Shown: one piece after another, positions 1 through 7,764 of the stretch
Numbering within the stretch: the stretch's first letter is position 1
How the letters are laid out: each line of letters begins with the position of its first letter
NCBI GenBank assembly: GCA_964343075.1
Contig: CAYFGT010000025.1
Location: 1-14,670 of the forward strand
Direction of reading: 5' to 3'
Origin: UBA2588 sp964343075
GTDB taxonomy: Bacteria; Chloroflexota; Dehalococcoidia; Lucifugimonadales; UBA3495
Length of the DNA: 14,670 bases
Position numbers and translations under genes: made by a program
Notes under the pieces: generated by a model
Told to the model about the DNA's origin: nothing
What the model saw: only the letters and a program-made list of their open reading frames with translations
The model's database searches: none

Positions 1-107
1 AGGCTCCAGCCGCTGAAGAAACTACTGAGGCTCCAGCCGCTGAAGAAACTACTGAGGCTCCAGCCGCTGAAGAAACTACTGAGGCTCCAGCCGCTGAAGA
101 AACTACT
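1..107 (+). repeat. Tandem repeat, 27-bp unit, four identical copies in frame
   Basis: Units lie at (0)1-26, 27-53, 54-80 and 81-107 and are identical at nucleotide level over the visible bases, including synonymous positions. The period of 27 keeps the reading frame and encodes EAPAAEETT each time. The array probably continues to the left of the window. Identity at third codon positions indicates recent expansion or homogenisation by slippage or recombination. Confidence 0.95.
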
Positions 108-122
108 GAAAAAGAAGAATGA
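1..122 (+). CDS. rpsF: C-terminal end of a protein with acidic EAPAAEETT repeats, probably ribosomal protein bS6 (5' partial)
   Basis: Only the last 40 codons are in the window, read in the frame that ends at TGA 120-122. They encode four copies of the nine-residue unit EAPAAEETT (the first copy lacks one base of its first codon), then EKEE and stop. The identification as bS6 is by context: ssb starts six bases later and rpsR follows, and rpsF-ssb-rpsR is a very widespread bacterial order. Known for the family: bS6 sits on the 30S platform beside bS18 and often has a disordered, acidic C-terminal tail, which in E. coli is extended with glutamates by RimK. The conserved S6 fold lies upstream of the window, so another protein with an acidic tail cannot be excluded. 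Confidence 0.6.
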   Translation, partial: APAAEETTEAPAAEETTEAPAAEETTEAPAAEETTEKEE

Positions 123-128
123 TCTGTA

Positions 129-551
129 ATGCATAAAGTGATATTGATAGGAAATCTAGGGCGTGACCCCGAAATGAGATACACTCCAAACGGGGCGAGC
201 GTAACTTCATTTTCCGTAGCCAGCACCTACAGGTATACAACATCCAACGGTGAAACACGCGAAGAAACTGAATGGTTCAATGTAAATGCGTGGGGACGAC
301 TCTCAGAGATCTGCAACCAATACCTGGCCAGAGGACGTCAAGTGTATGTGGAAGGAAGGCTTTCAAGTCGTACGTACCAAACTCAAGATGGCCAAACCAG
401 GGTATCTTTGGATGTGCAAGCTGAAAATGTACATTTCCTTAATAGCAGACAAGGAGATGGAATGGCTGACGGAGGCAATGCGAATGTTGATTTCAACAAT
501 TCACCTCCCATGGACAACACAGAATATGACGAGGACGATCTTCCTTTTTAA
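129..551 (+). CDS. ssb: Single-stranded DNA-binding protein SSB
   Basis: A protein of 140 residues, the normal size for bacterial SSB. The N-terminal OB fold (about residues 1-106) opens with HKVILIGNLGRDPEMRYTPNG and contains the conserved EWFNVNAWGRLSEI and YVEGRL stretches. A short Gly/Asn-rich linker follows, and the protein ends in the acidic tip EYDEDDLPF, the docking peptide for replication and repair partners in this family. It coats single-stranded DNA during replication, recombination and repair. ATG 129 lies six bases after the stop of the preceding gene, and the A/G-rich end of that gene is the only ribosome-binding-site candidate, so translational coupling is likely. Its place between a probable rpsF and rpsR is the conserved arrangement. 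Confidence 0.97.
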   Translation: MHKVILIGNLGRDPEMRYTPNGASVTSFSVASTYRYTTSNGETREETEWFNVNAWGRLSEICNQYLARGRQVYVEGRLSSRTYQTQDGQTRVSLDVQAENVHFLNSRQGDGMADGGNANVDFNNSPPMDNTEYDEDDLPF

Positions 552-578
552 AAAGGGAATTGAATAGGAGAACTTATT

Positions 579-929
579 ATGACTACCCAAACAACTCCGG
601 CTGCCACCCGCCCGGAAAACACTTCAAGAAATACAGAGTATCGCCCGCAAAACAGACCTGGGGGCGGACCCAGAGGACCTAGAGGTAGGTTCTTCCCTAG
701 AAGGCGAATTTGTAGCTTTTGTGTCGACAAAGTTCAGGCGATTGATTACAAGGATGTTGACAAATTAAGACGGTACATTTCTGAAAGGGCAAAAATAGAA
801 CCTCCCAGAAAGACAGGTGTGTGTGCTAAGCACCAAAGGATGTTAGCAGCAGCCATCAAAAAAGCTCGCCACCTCGCACTAATCCCGTACATACCAGGAC
901 AATCTTTCAGATTTACCAGCCAAAGATAA
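579..929 (+). CDS. rpsR: 30S ribosomal protein bS18, zinc-ribbon (C+) form
   Basis: A protein of 116 residues, longer than the usual 75-90 because of an N-terminal extension of about 40 residues rich in Thr, Pro, Gly and Arg. The core matches bS18: RRRICSFC, then IDYKDVDKLRRYISERAKI, then CAKHQRMLAAAIKKARHLALIPY. Cys45, Cys48, Cys82 and His85 form a plausible zinc site, so this is the metal-binding C+ version. The protein pairs with bS6 on the 30S platform. The start ATG 579 has a good ribosome-binding site (AGGAG at about 566-570) and lies 27 bases after ssb, in the same operon. Confidence 0.97.
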   Translation: MTTQTTPAATRPENTSRNTEYRPQNRPGGGPRGPRGRFFPRRRICSFCVDKVQAIDYKDVDKLRRYISERAKIEPPRKTGVCAKHQRMLAAAIKKARHLALIPYIPGQSFRFTSQR

Positions 930-986
930 TCGTAACCCACAAATCACAAAAATAAAAAATCTAATATCTCTTTATGGCTGATATAT

Positions 987-2015
987 ATGGTGCAACAAAA
1001 CGAAAACAATAATCGAAATCGCTTAGCAGAAGAACTCAAGAAACAAAAAATTGCCTACATAGTAGGCGGTTCATTGATCGGTATTATTATTCTGATTGTC
1101 CTCATAGGCTATTTCCGAGAATTTTATGCTCCACCAAGAGTCGTAGCTGGAGAAGTACGTGGAGTAACTTTCACAATGGGGGATCTTGTCCAACGAATCA
1201 GAATACTACAAGGTCTAAACCGTTACCAAGAAGACTACATGCTAGATCTGAGTACCACTCCGTTCGAGTTTCTACAAAAATTGGTGCATGTTGAAATATT
1301 AAAACAAGCAGCACCAGGACTTGGCATATCAGTATCAGATACAGAAATTGAAGACGAATTGAAGAAACAATTTTACCCTGTTGTTCAAACCGGACAAGAA
1401 ACAGGCTCTAATCAATTAGACCAAGAATTCCAATCAAATTACAGTTCTTTCTTAACAGCAACCAACCTCACCAAAGAAGAATACGAATCTATACTGGCAG
1501 AAGTTATAAGAGAACGTAAGTTAACACTAAGCTTCTTTATGACGATTGAATCTCCTCAACCTCAGACTGAAATATCTTTAATTGTATTAGACCGGTATAG
1601 CGGGACTCCTCCAGAAGAAATCCGTGGAAGAATTGATTCAGAAGGATTTGAGAATGTTGCGCAAGAGCTGAATCAAGAAGATGGATATTTTGGCTGGGTA
1701 CCTGCCAAAGCTTTCCCTGAATTCAACCAATTCTTGTATCCTGAAGACGGTGAACTACCTGATCCTGATACTATTAGTGCCCCAATAATACACGATTCTG
1801 GTGTATTTATTGTAAAAGTACTGTCTTATGATACGTCCAAAGAGGTCGAAGACCCTGTAAAATACAAACTAGCGGTGGAAGCTGTGAAAACATGGCAAGA
1901 TACTCAATTACAAACTGGATCTGAGGATGGTTGGGTTAAGCTCAATTTCAATAGCGACAAGTATGCTTGGGTGACTAATCAAGTTAAGCTAACAGCTCCT
2001 CGAACAAACAAATAA
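987..2015 (+). CDS. Membrane-anchored SurA/PpiC-like peptidyl-prolyl isomerase family protein
   Basis: A protein of 342 residues. A charged N-terminus (about 22 residues, K/R/N-rich) precedes one hydrophobic segment at about residues 23-43 (IAYIVGGSLIGIIILIVLIG), giving a signal-anchor with the bulk outside the membrane. About residues 75-185 resemble a SurA N-terminal chaperone domain (FLQKLVHVEILKQAA, then GISVSDTEIEDELKKQF). About residues 195-290 look like a divergent parvulin domain (EEIRGRIDSEGFENVAQEL, DGYFGWVPAKAFPEF, SAPIIHDSGVFIVKVL). The likely role is folding of exported proteins. Parvulin active-site residues cannot be assigned with confidence, so it may be only a chaperone. The 57-base gap after rpsR is AT-rich with no hairpin seen. 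No clear ribosome-binding site precedes ATG 987. Confidence 0.75.
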   Translation: MVQQNENNNRNRLAEELKKQKIAYIVGGSLIGIIILIVLIGYFREFYAPPRVVAGEVRGVTFTMGDLVQRIRILQGLNRYQEDYMLDLSTTPFEFLQKLVHVEILKQAAPGLGISVSDTEIEDELKKQFYPVVQTGQETGSNQLDQEFQSNYSSFLTATNLTKEEYESILAEVIRERKLTLSFFMTIESPQPQTEISLIVLDRYSGTPPEEIRGRIDSEGFENVAQELNQEDGYFGWVPAKAFPEFNQFLYPEDGELPDPDTISAPIIHDSGVFIVKVLSYDTSKEVEDPVKYKLAVEAVKTWQDTQLQTGSEDGWVKLNFNSDKYAWVTNQVKLTAPRTNK

Positions 2016-2027
2016 GAGGATATCATT

Positions 2028-3317
2028 TTGACAAACTCTGAGAGTGAAGTTAATGTTGCTCTTCTAGGTCTAGGTGTAGTTGGGACCGGAGTTGCACGAG
2101 TACTAATCACACAAACAGACCACCTGAAATCTACCAACGGACACTTATACAATCTCAAACATATATTAGTAAACGATATGAATAAACCCAGAGAAGAATT
2201 TATCCCTAAGGATATTCTTACTAATTCTATCGAAGACATACTCAATGACAATACCATTCAAACCATTATAGAAGTGATCGGAGGTACAGGAGTAGCCTAC
2301 ACTGCGGTCAAAACCGCGTTACAAAATGGTATATCCGTTGTTACAGCAAATAAAGAACTGCTTGCTAAGCATGGAGCTGAGTTACGAGGCTTAGCATCCA
2401 GTTCTGGAGCTCAGCTTTTATATGAAGCCAGTACAGCGGCCGCAATTCCTGTACTATCAAGTTTAAGAACACAATTATCAGGGAACAAGATCAATTCCAT
2501 CCGAGGAATCATAAATGGAACCTCAAATTACATAGTAAGCCAAATGGCATCATCAAATGCTCGCTTTCAAGATGCTCTTAAAGAAGCACAGGCTTTAGGT
2601 TATGCAGAAGCAGATCCAGCAAATGATATTGAAGGAACTGACGCCCTATATAAAATATGCATATTAGCATCATTAGCATTCGGCGCAGAAGTCGATCCTA
2701 CAGAAGTTCACACTGAAGGAATTACCCAGTTGGAACCACAGGATTTTTATATGGCTGAAGAACTAGGTTATGCTATAAAGCATCTAGGTATATGCCAATT
2801 GATAGATGATAAGTTATTAGTTAGAGTGCACCCCGCTCTCCTACCTGATTCTCAAATGCTCGCAAAAGTTGATCAAGTATATAATGCGATCGAAATCGAT
2901 GGCGATCTCTCAGGGAAAATAGTGTTACACGGACAAGGAGCTGGACAAAATGCCACAACTAGCGCGGTAATCGGAGATCTGCTCGAATCACACAAGAATT
3001 CAGACACCAGAGCCATGCACAACACGATCCCTGGCCCCACATTGAGCAGCATGAATCTTTTGCTGACTAAATACTACATCAGAGTAAGTGTTACCAATGA
3101 ACCAGGTGTTTTAGCAAAAATTTCAACCATACTGGGAAACCTTAATATCAGTATAGCGTCAGTTATTCAAAAAGATGGTATAAACTCAACTGAAATAGCA
3201 GAACTAATAATCACCACCTATGAATCTTCTGAAGAAGCGTTACAAAAAGCATTAACAGAAATTGAAAACTTACCTGTAGTGGAAACCATAAATACTATTT
3301 TAAGAATCGAAGAGTAA
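2028..3317 (+). CDS. hom: Homoserine dehydrogenase with C-terminal ACT domain
   Basis: A protein of 429 residues, the usual length of monofunctional homoserine dehydrogenase. It reduces aspartate semialdehyde to homoserine, the branch point to threonine and methionine. The N-terminal Rossmann fold carries VALLGLGVVGTG (residues 10-21). TANKELLAKHG is the conserved nucleotide/substrate segment, RGIINGTSNYI follows, and EADPANDIEGTDALYK holds the catalytic Asp and Lys region. About residues 350-429 form an ACT domain (RVSVTNEPGVLAKISTILG), the usual site of feedback by threonine. The start is TTG 2028, with AGAGGA at 2015-2020 just upstream, well spaced; no nearer ATG fits. It lies 12 bases after the previous stop and 1 base before thrC, so the two are co-transcribed. 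Confidence 0.96.
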   Translation: MTNSESEVNVALLGLGVVGTGVARVLITQTDHLKSTNGHLYNLKHILVNDMNKPREEFIPKDILTNSIEDILNDNTIQTIIEVIGGTGVAYTAVKTALQNGISVVTANKELLAKHGAELRGLASSSGAQLLYEASTAAAIPVLSSLRTQLSGNKINSIRGIINGTSNYIVSQMASSNARFQDALKEAQALGYAEADPANDIEGTDALYKICILASLAFGAEVDPTEVHTEGITQLEPQDFYMAEELGYAIKHLGICQLIDDKLLVRVHPALLPDSQMLAKVDQVYNAIEIDGDLSGKIVLHGQGAGQNATTSAVIGDLLESHKNSDTRAMHNTIPGPTLSSMNLLLTKYYIRVSVTNEPGVLAKISTILGNLNISIASVIQKDGINSTEIAELIITTYESSEEALQKALTEIENLPVVETINTILRIEE

Positions 3318-3318
3318 C

Positions 3319-4371
3319 ATGAAATCTGGAGTATTAGAAACATATAAGGAGTATTTACCCATAACAGATGCCACTCCTCTAATTACATTAGGTGAAGGTA
3401 ATACCCCTTTAGTTAAATCGAAGCACTTACATAACATGATTGGATGTAAAGAATTATACTTCAAACTTGAAGGTTGTAACCCCAGTGGTTCATTCAAGGA
3501 TAGAGGTATGGTAGTAGCAATCGCAAAAGCGCTTGAAGAGCAAAGTGTAGGAGTTATTTGTGCTTCGACAGGAAACACAAGTGCTTCTGCCGCAGCTTAC
3601 AGCGCATATTGCGGTCTACAAGCATACGTCCTTATTCCCAAAGGTGAAGTTGCGATAGGTAAACTTGCTCAAGCAATTGCATATGGAGCTAAAATAGTCA
3701 TTGTTGATGGGAATTTTGACGCGTCGTTAGAATTGGTACGAGAATTTGTTAAATCCCATCCTGTAACTCTTGTAAACTCCGTGAATCCGTTCAGAATCGA
3801 AGGCCAAAAAACCGGCGCATTCGAAATATCTGACTTCTTGGGGGACGCGCCTGATTATCTGTTTATTCCTGTAGGAAACGCTGGTAATATATCCGCATAT
3901 TGGAAAGGATTTACCGAATACAAAGAAATCGGAAAGAACGAGTTCCTTCCTAAAATGATGGGATTTCAAGCTGCTGGCGCAGCTCCGATTGTACTCGGAC
4001 ATCCAGTAGAACAGCCTCAAACAATTGCTTCAGCTATCAGAATCGGAAATCCAGCAAGTTGGGAAAAAGCCTTAACTGCTCGCGATGAGTCTAGTGGACT
4101 GATCGACAAAGTTACTGACGATGAAATATTAGAAGCATATAGGTTGTTAGCATCTGAAGAAGGTATATTTGGAGAACCTGCCTCTTCAGCCTCTTTAGCT
4201 GGTCTCATCAAGCTTTCTAGAGAAGGAAATGATTTCGGGTCCGACCGTATCGTTTGCGTGATAACAGGGACAGGTTTAAAAGATCCTGACTTGGCTATCA
4301 GTAGCATTACAGATAGAGCAATCGAAATACAACCACATATGGATGCTTTAGAAAAAGCGATAACAAGCTAA
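3319..4371 (+). CDS. thrC: Threonine synthase (PLP-dependent)
   Basis: A protein of 350 residues, the size of the short bacterial class of threonine synthase. It converts O-phosphohomoserine to threonine with pyridoxal phosphate. The cofactor lysine is Lys60 in NPSGSFKDRGM. ASTGNTSASAAAY follows, and the phosphate-binding glycine loop is IPVGNAGN (about residues 192-199). The C-terminal VCVITGTGLKDPD is typical of the family. ATG 3319 is one base after the hom stop, so translation is probably coupled. The homoserine kinase that would supply the substrate is not in the window. Confidence 0.96.
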   Translation: MKSGVLETYKEYLPITDATPLITLGEGNTPLVKSKHLHNMIGCKELYFKLEGCNPSGSFKDRGMVVAIAKALEEQSVGVICASTGNTSASAAAYSAYCGLQAYVLIPKGEVAIGKLAQAIAYGAKIVIVDGNFDASLELVREFVKSHPVTLVNSVNPFRIEGQKTGAFEISDFLGDAPDYLFIPVGNAGNISAYWKGFTEYKEIGKNEFLPKMMGFQAAGAAPIVLGHPVEQPQTIASAIRIGNPASWEKALTARDESSGLIDKVTDDEILEAYRLLASEEGIFGEPASSASLAGLIKLSREGNDFGSDRIVCVITGTGLKDPDLAISSITDRAIEIQPHMDALEKAITS

Positions 4372-4384
4372 GTGAAGGATTAGA

Positions 4385-4945
4385 ATTATCAAAGACAATG
4401 ACACAAAAATTCGAGAAGCAGTCAGAACTATACTTGAAGCACTAGGGGACGACATCAACCGCGAAGGTATACGGAATACACCCTCACGAGTTTCAGACTT
4501 CTTCCTAGATGCTTTTTCTGGAATCCATCAGAATCCGAATGATGTTTTGGAACCTTTATTTGAGGAAGATACCAATAACCCTGTAATGATACGTGATATC
4601 CAGTTTTATTCTATGTGTGAGCATCACTTGGTACCTTTTTTTGGAACAGCGTCTGTAGGATATATCCCAAGTCAAAAAATCATTGGGCTCAGCAAGATAG
4701 CTAGAGCTTTAGATATACTCTGCAAACGTCCTCAGGTTCAGGAAAGATTAACACAGCAACTAAAGGAATCACTGGTAAAAGCCTTACAACCCAAAGCGTT
4801 AGTAGTGCAAATAGAAGCTGAGCATCTCTGTATGGCAATGCGAGGAGTAAAGAAAACAGGTTCAAAAGTAACCACTATGGCTAGCCACCTAGAAACAAGA
4901 GGAAACACACAAGATTACGAAGTACTCATAAGTTTATTAAAGTGA
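4385..4945 (+). CDS. folE: GTP cyclohydrolase I, non-canonical or frameshifted start
   Basis: The open frame runs from after TGA 4373-4375 to TGA 4943-4945. It encodes a full GTP cyclohydrolase I: KIREAVRTILEALGDD, REGIRNTPSRVSDFF, FYSMCEHHLVPFFG (zinc Cys and His), IGLSKIARALDIL, QVQERLTQQL, EAEHLCMAMRGVKKTGS (second zinc Cys). The enzyme makes dihydroneopterin triphosphate from GTP, the first step to folate and pterins. The first canonical start in frame is TTG 4547, but that would delete about 55 conserved residues. The N-terminal part therefore has no ATG, GTG or TTG. Either translation begins at ATT 4385 or ATC 4388 (AAGGA at 4375-4379 is 5 or 8 bases upstream), giving about 185 residues. 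Or one A is missing from the A run at 4405-4409, and ATG 4398 would give MTQKIREAV in frame. I give ATT 4385 as a working start. Confidence 0.85.
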   Translation: MIKDNDTKIREAVRTILEALGDDINREGIRNTPSRVSDFFLDAFSGIHQNPNDVLEPLFEEDTNNPVMIRDIQFYSMCEHHLVPFFGTASVGYIPSQKIIGLSKIARALDILCKRPQVQERLTQQLKESLVKALQPKALVVQIEAEHLCMAMRGVKKTGSKVTTMASHLETRGNTQDYEVLISLLK

Positions 4946-4954
4946 TCCATAAAT

Positions 4955-5926
4955 ATGCTAAAAGAATTTACAGCAATATCTGAACTAAGTAATGATTGGG
5001 AATCTTTACTCATGAAATCGGACATAAACACAATTTTCACGAATCCCCATTGGAGTCAATTGTGGTGGGACCACTTTGCAGAAGGGAAACAATGGAAAGG
5101 TCTCTACCTAGAGTCAAATTCCAATATAGTAGGCATAGCCCCTATGTGTGTAGAACAAGATACCCTGAAGCTAATTGGAAATACTGAAACGGTGGATTAT
5201 AACGACTTCATAGTTAACCCCGAATTTACGGAAAACTTCTTTAATTTGATCATCGAATATTTCCTTGCTAACAGTTTTAATGCGTTACATTTAGACTCCA
5301 TACAAGAAAAATCTTTAACCTACCAAAGACTACCCTTTATTGCACGAGAAAATGGTTTAAATGTAGTTGTTACAGTAGAAGACGTGTCCCCTGGAATTCA
5401 ATTACCAAAATCGTGGGATTCATACCTAAGTAGTCTGAACAAAAAACATCGCCATGAACTAAGGAGAAAATTACGACGACTTGATGCTACAGACAATTAC
5501 AAGGTAGAAATCATAGACCAACATGATAACTTGGAACAATATATGAACACCTTTAATAGCCTCATGAAGATGAGTAGAGTAGAAAAAATGGAATACCTTA
5601 CCCCAGAAAAAGAACATTTCTTTAACGACCTATCTTCTATTACCTCGCAGCAAGGTTTCTTAAAATTATTTCTATTGTCAATGGACAACCAGTATGTATC
5701 AGCATCTTTATGTTTTGATTATGACAATCAGCGACTCTTATATAATAGTGGTAATAATCATGAATTTGACTATTACAGTGTAGGATTATTACTCCATTCT
5801 TTTGCCATCAAGGACGCAATTGAACATAACCTACACTATTTCGATTTCTTAAGAGGAGATGAGCAATACAAATACCGATTGGGCGGAATCGACAATACCG
5901 TATACAGTATCCAGGTGACAAAATGA
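4955..5926 (+). CDS. BioF2/FemAB-like acetyltransferase family protein (GNAT fold)
   Basis: A protein of 323 residues resembling the BioF2-like/CelD acyltransferases (Acetyltransf_6 type, related to FemAB). The N-terminal NPHWSQLWWDHF region and GIAPMCVE strand fit the first half. KKHRHELRRKLRRL (about residues 162-175) is the characteristic basic motif. The C-terminal part has SASLCFDYDNQRLLYNSG and the closing FDFLRGDEQYKYRLG, typical of the family. Relatives transfer acyl or aminoacyl groups during cell-wall or polysaccharide synthesis. The substrate here is unknown. It starts 9 bases after folE, and its stop overlaps the ATG of the glycosyltransferase (ATGA at 5923-5926), so the two are translationally coupled and may act on the same glycan. 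Confidence 0.85.
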   Translation: MLKEFTAISELSNDWESLLMKSDINTIFTNPHWSQLWWDHFAEGKQWKGLYLESNSNIVGIAPMCVEQDTLKLIGNTETVDYNDFIVNPEFTENFFNLIIEYFLANSFNALHLDSIQEKSLTYQRLPFIARENGLNVVVTVEDVSPGIQLPKSWDSYLSSLNKKHRHELRRKLRRLDATDNYKVEIIDQHDNLEQYMNTFNSLMKMSRVEKMEYLTPEKEHFFNDLSSITSQQGFLKLFLLSMDNQYVSASLCFDYDNQRLLYNSGNNHEFDYYSVGLLLHSFAIKDAIEHNLHYFDFLRGDEQYKYRLGGIDNTVYSIQVTK

Positions 5927-7137
5927 TTGATAAAGTCGCTTTCATTTGTTATCACACTTGCCCATTAAATGCACCAGGTGAAGGCAAATCCGGAGGTATG
6001 AATGTTTATGTATCAGCTCTAGCTCAAGCTTTGAGTTCCACTGGTATACAAATTGATATCTTCACTAGATGCCACTCAGACCATGATCAAATCGAACACT
6101 TAAATAGCTCTACTCGGGTCATTCATTTGGATGATGGAAGCATCGAAACAGATCCTGTTAAATTAGTAGACAGTACTGATATATTCAAAGATAGACTTAC
6201 CAGATTTATAGGATCAGAAAATAGTAATTATGAATTGATACATTCCCATTACTGGTTGTCTGCATCTATTGGTCACCAAGTGTCTCAATTAATAAAATCC
6301 CCCCACGTTACAACATTTCACACTTTAGCAAAATTAAAAATGCAATCTGGCATAGGCAGCAGCGAACCATATGAACGTATTAGATCCGAGGAAGCCTTGA
6401 TCCGGGATTCTCAACACATCATAGCTTTTAGCCAAAACGAAAAAGATGCGATAGTAAATTTCTATGGAGGGAATCCAAACAATGTAACCACTTTACCCTG
6501 TGGTGTTGATCTTTCAACTTTTAAACCTATGAGCCAACAAGAATCATTGAAACAGCTCGGTTTGTCCGATCACAATGTGATTCTTTGCGTTGGAAGACTC
6601 GAATCATTAAAAGGAATAGACCTTTTAATCAATAGTACCTTTCATATAAGCGCACCAAAGCCATTAAAAGTCCTTATCGCTGGCGGTGACTCTGATGTCA
6701 AATATCGTAAATATTATCTGCAATCTTTAATTGATACATTAGACCTATCAAAAGTAGTGAGGTTCGAAGGGCGCATTGCACATGAACTACTTCCACTATA
6801 TTACAACGCAGCCGATGTCTGTGTTGTCCCTTCTCAATACGAAAGCTTCGGGCTCGTTGCATTAGAAGCTATGGCCTGTGGAACTCCAGTAATTGCCTCA
6901 CGGGTTGGGGGATTACCAACCATAGTCCAACATGGCCGCACAGGGTATCTCAAATCATGGAGATGCCCAGAAACATTCGCTAACTCTGTGGAAATGATTA
7001 TCAAAAACCCTCTATTACAAACCACTATGGGTGAAAATGCACGACGTCGTGCAGAATCAATGAGTTGGAGCAAATTAGCCGATAATATATTGAAGATATA
7101 CCATGGTATGGTTGAAACAGATCATAACGAGGAATGA
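5923..7137 (+). CDS. GT4-family glycosyltransferase, MshA-like
   Basis: A protein of 404 residues with a two-domain GT-B fold. The N-terminal domain has the GGMNVYVSALAQAL segment and the HSHYWLSASIGHQ stretch, both close to MshA (inositol-phosphate GlcNAc transferase) and sucrose-phosphate-type enzymes. The C-terminal nucleotide-sugar domain has VGRLESLKGIDLLI, IAGGDSD, YYNAADVCVVPSQYESFGLVALEAMACGTPVI (with the EX7E motif) and VGGLPTIVQHGRTGYL. It should transfer a sugar from a nucleotide donor at the cytoplasmic side. The acceptor cannot be read from sequence; neighbouring MshD- and MshB-family genes make a thiol pathway one possibility, a cell-surface glycan another. ATG 5923 overlaps the previous stop by four bases. 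Confidence 0.92.
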   Translation: MIDKVAFICYHTCPLNAPGEGKSGGMNVYVSALAQALSSTGIQIDIFTRCHSDHDQIEHLNSSTRVIHLDDGSIETDPVKLVDSTDIFKDRLTRFIGSENSNYELIHSHYWLSASIGHQVSQLIKSPHVTTFHTLAKLKMQSGIGSSEPYERIRSEEALIRDSQHIIAFSQNEKDAIVNFYGGNPNNVTTLPCGVDLSTFKPMSQQESLKQLGLSDHNVILCVGRLESLKGIDLLINSTFHISAPKPLKVLIAGGDSDVKYRKYYLQSLIDTLDLSKVVRFEGRIAHELLPLYYNAADVCVVPSQYESFGLVALEAMACGTPVIASRVGGLPTIVQHGRTGYLKSWRCPETFANSVEMIIKNPLLQTTMGENARRRAESMSWSKLADNILKIYHGMVETDHNEE

Positions 7138-7140
7138 TAA

Positions 7141-7764
7141 ATGAAAAAACTACTAGCACACTTTAAAACGACAATCGGTTCAGGTTTACTGGCCTTGATA
7201 CCTATAGGTTTTACACTTGTGATACTGAAGTTTTTGTTCGATATGATTGACCCGGGTGTAAAAAATCTCCTCAACCTTGTATATGAAACACCTAATATTC
7301 CTGGCATTGGTATTATTACCTCATTGATTTGTGTATATATAACAGGGCTTTTGGCCAAGAACATCCTTGGTGACCGTGTCATGAAAAAATTGCACGATGC
7401 CATAGAAAAAATACCAGGAATCAAAAGTATTTACAGTTCAGCGAGGAGTGCCATCGAAGTAGTCTCAAATTCACATGACCCTGATTACCACTCAGTTGTC
7501 CTAATTGATTTCCCGAGACCTGGGACTAAAGTATTAGGATTGATGACAGCTGACCTCGGTATAATCAGTGGTAAGCCCTCTGCAGCAATATATGTACCAA
7601 CTACTCCTTTACCTTCGTCTGGATATTTATTGATAGTACCTAACGACGAAATTACATTTACTGAACTTACCGTAGAAGATGCTATGCAAGTAATAATATC
7701 TGGAGGTCTTCTAGCTGATGACCTGAGTACTCGTATCGGCGAATCTCATGCCACTAACCCTTAG
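7141..7764 (+). CDS. DUF502 family membrane protein
   Basis: A protein of 207 residues. Two hydrophobic segments are visible, about residues 13-33 (GSGLLALIPIGFTLVILKFLF) and about 54-76 (IGIITSLICVYITGLLAKNI). The PGIGIITSL, GLLAKNILGDRVM and KIPGIKSIYSSARSAIE motifs, followed by VVLIDFPRPGTKVLGLMT and the YVPTTPLPSSGYLLIVP stretch, match DUF502, a family of inner-membrane proteins of uncertain function. It begins three bases after the glycosyltransferase and is the last gene of the + strand block. Its final 11 bases overlap the end of the convergent GNAT gene, and no separate terminator hairpin is visible there. Confidence 0.88.
   Translation: MKKLLAHFKTTIGSGLLALIPIGFTLVILKFLFDMIDPGVKNLLNLVYETPNIPGIGIITSLICVYITGLLAKNILGDRVMKKLHDAIEKIPGIKSIYSSARSAIEVVSNSHDPDYHSVVLIDFPRPGTKVLGLMTADLGIISGKPSAAIYVPTTPLPSSGYLLIVPNDEITFTELTVEDAMQVIISGGLLADDLSTRIGESHATNP

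Noticed and set aside
1..107. CRISPR-like array
   Set aside because: The 27-bp units are contiguous with no spacers, keep the reading frame and encode a protein tail.
548..730. Open frame on the - strand opposite ssb/rpsR
   Set aside because: It is a shadow of rpsR with no recognisable protein features.
930..986. Possible regulatory RNA between rpsR and the SurA-like gene
   Set aside because: The 57 AT-rich bases show no convincing stem and no T run.
7754..7764. 11-base overlap of the convergent DUF502 and GNAT genes as a possible frameshift
   Set aside because: Both proteins end at plausible family lengths and both stops are intact; tail-to-tail overlaps of this size are ordinary in compact genomes.
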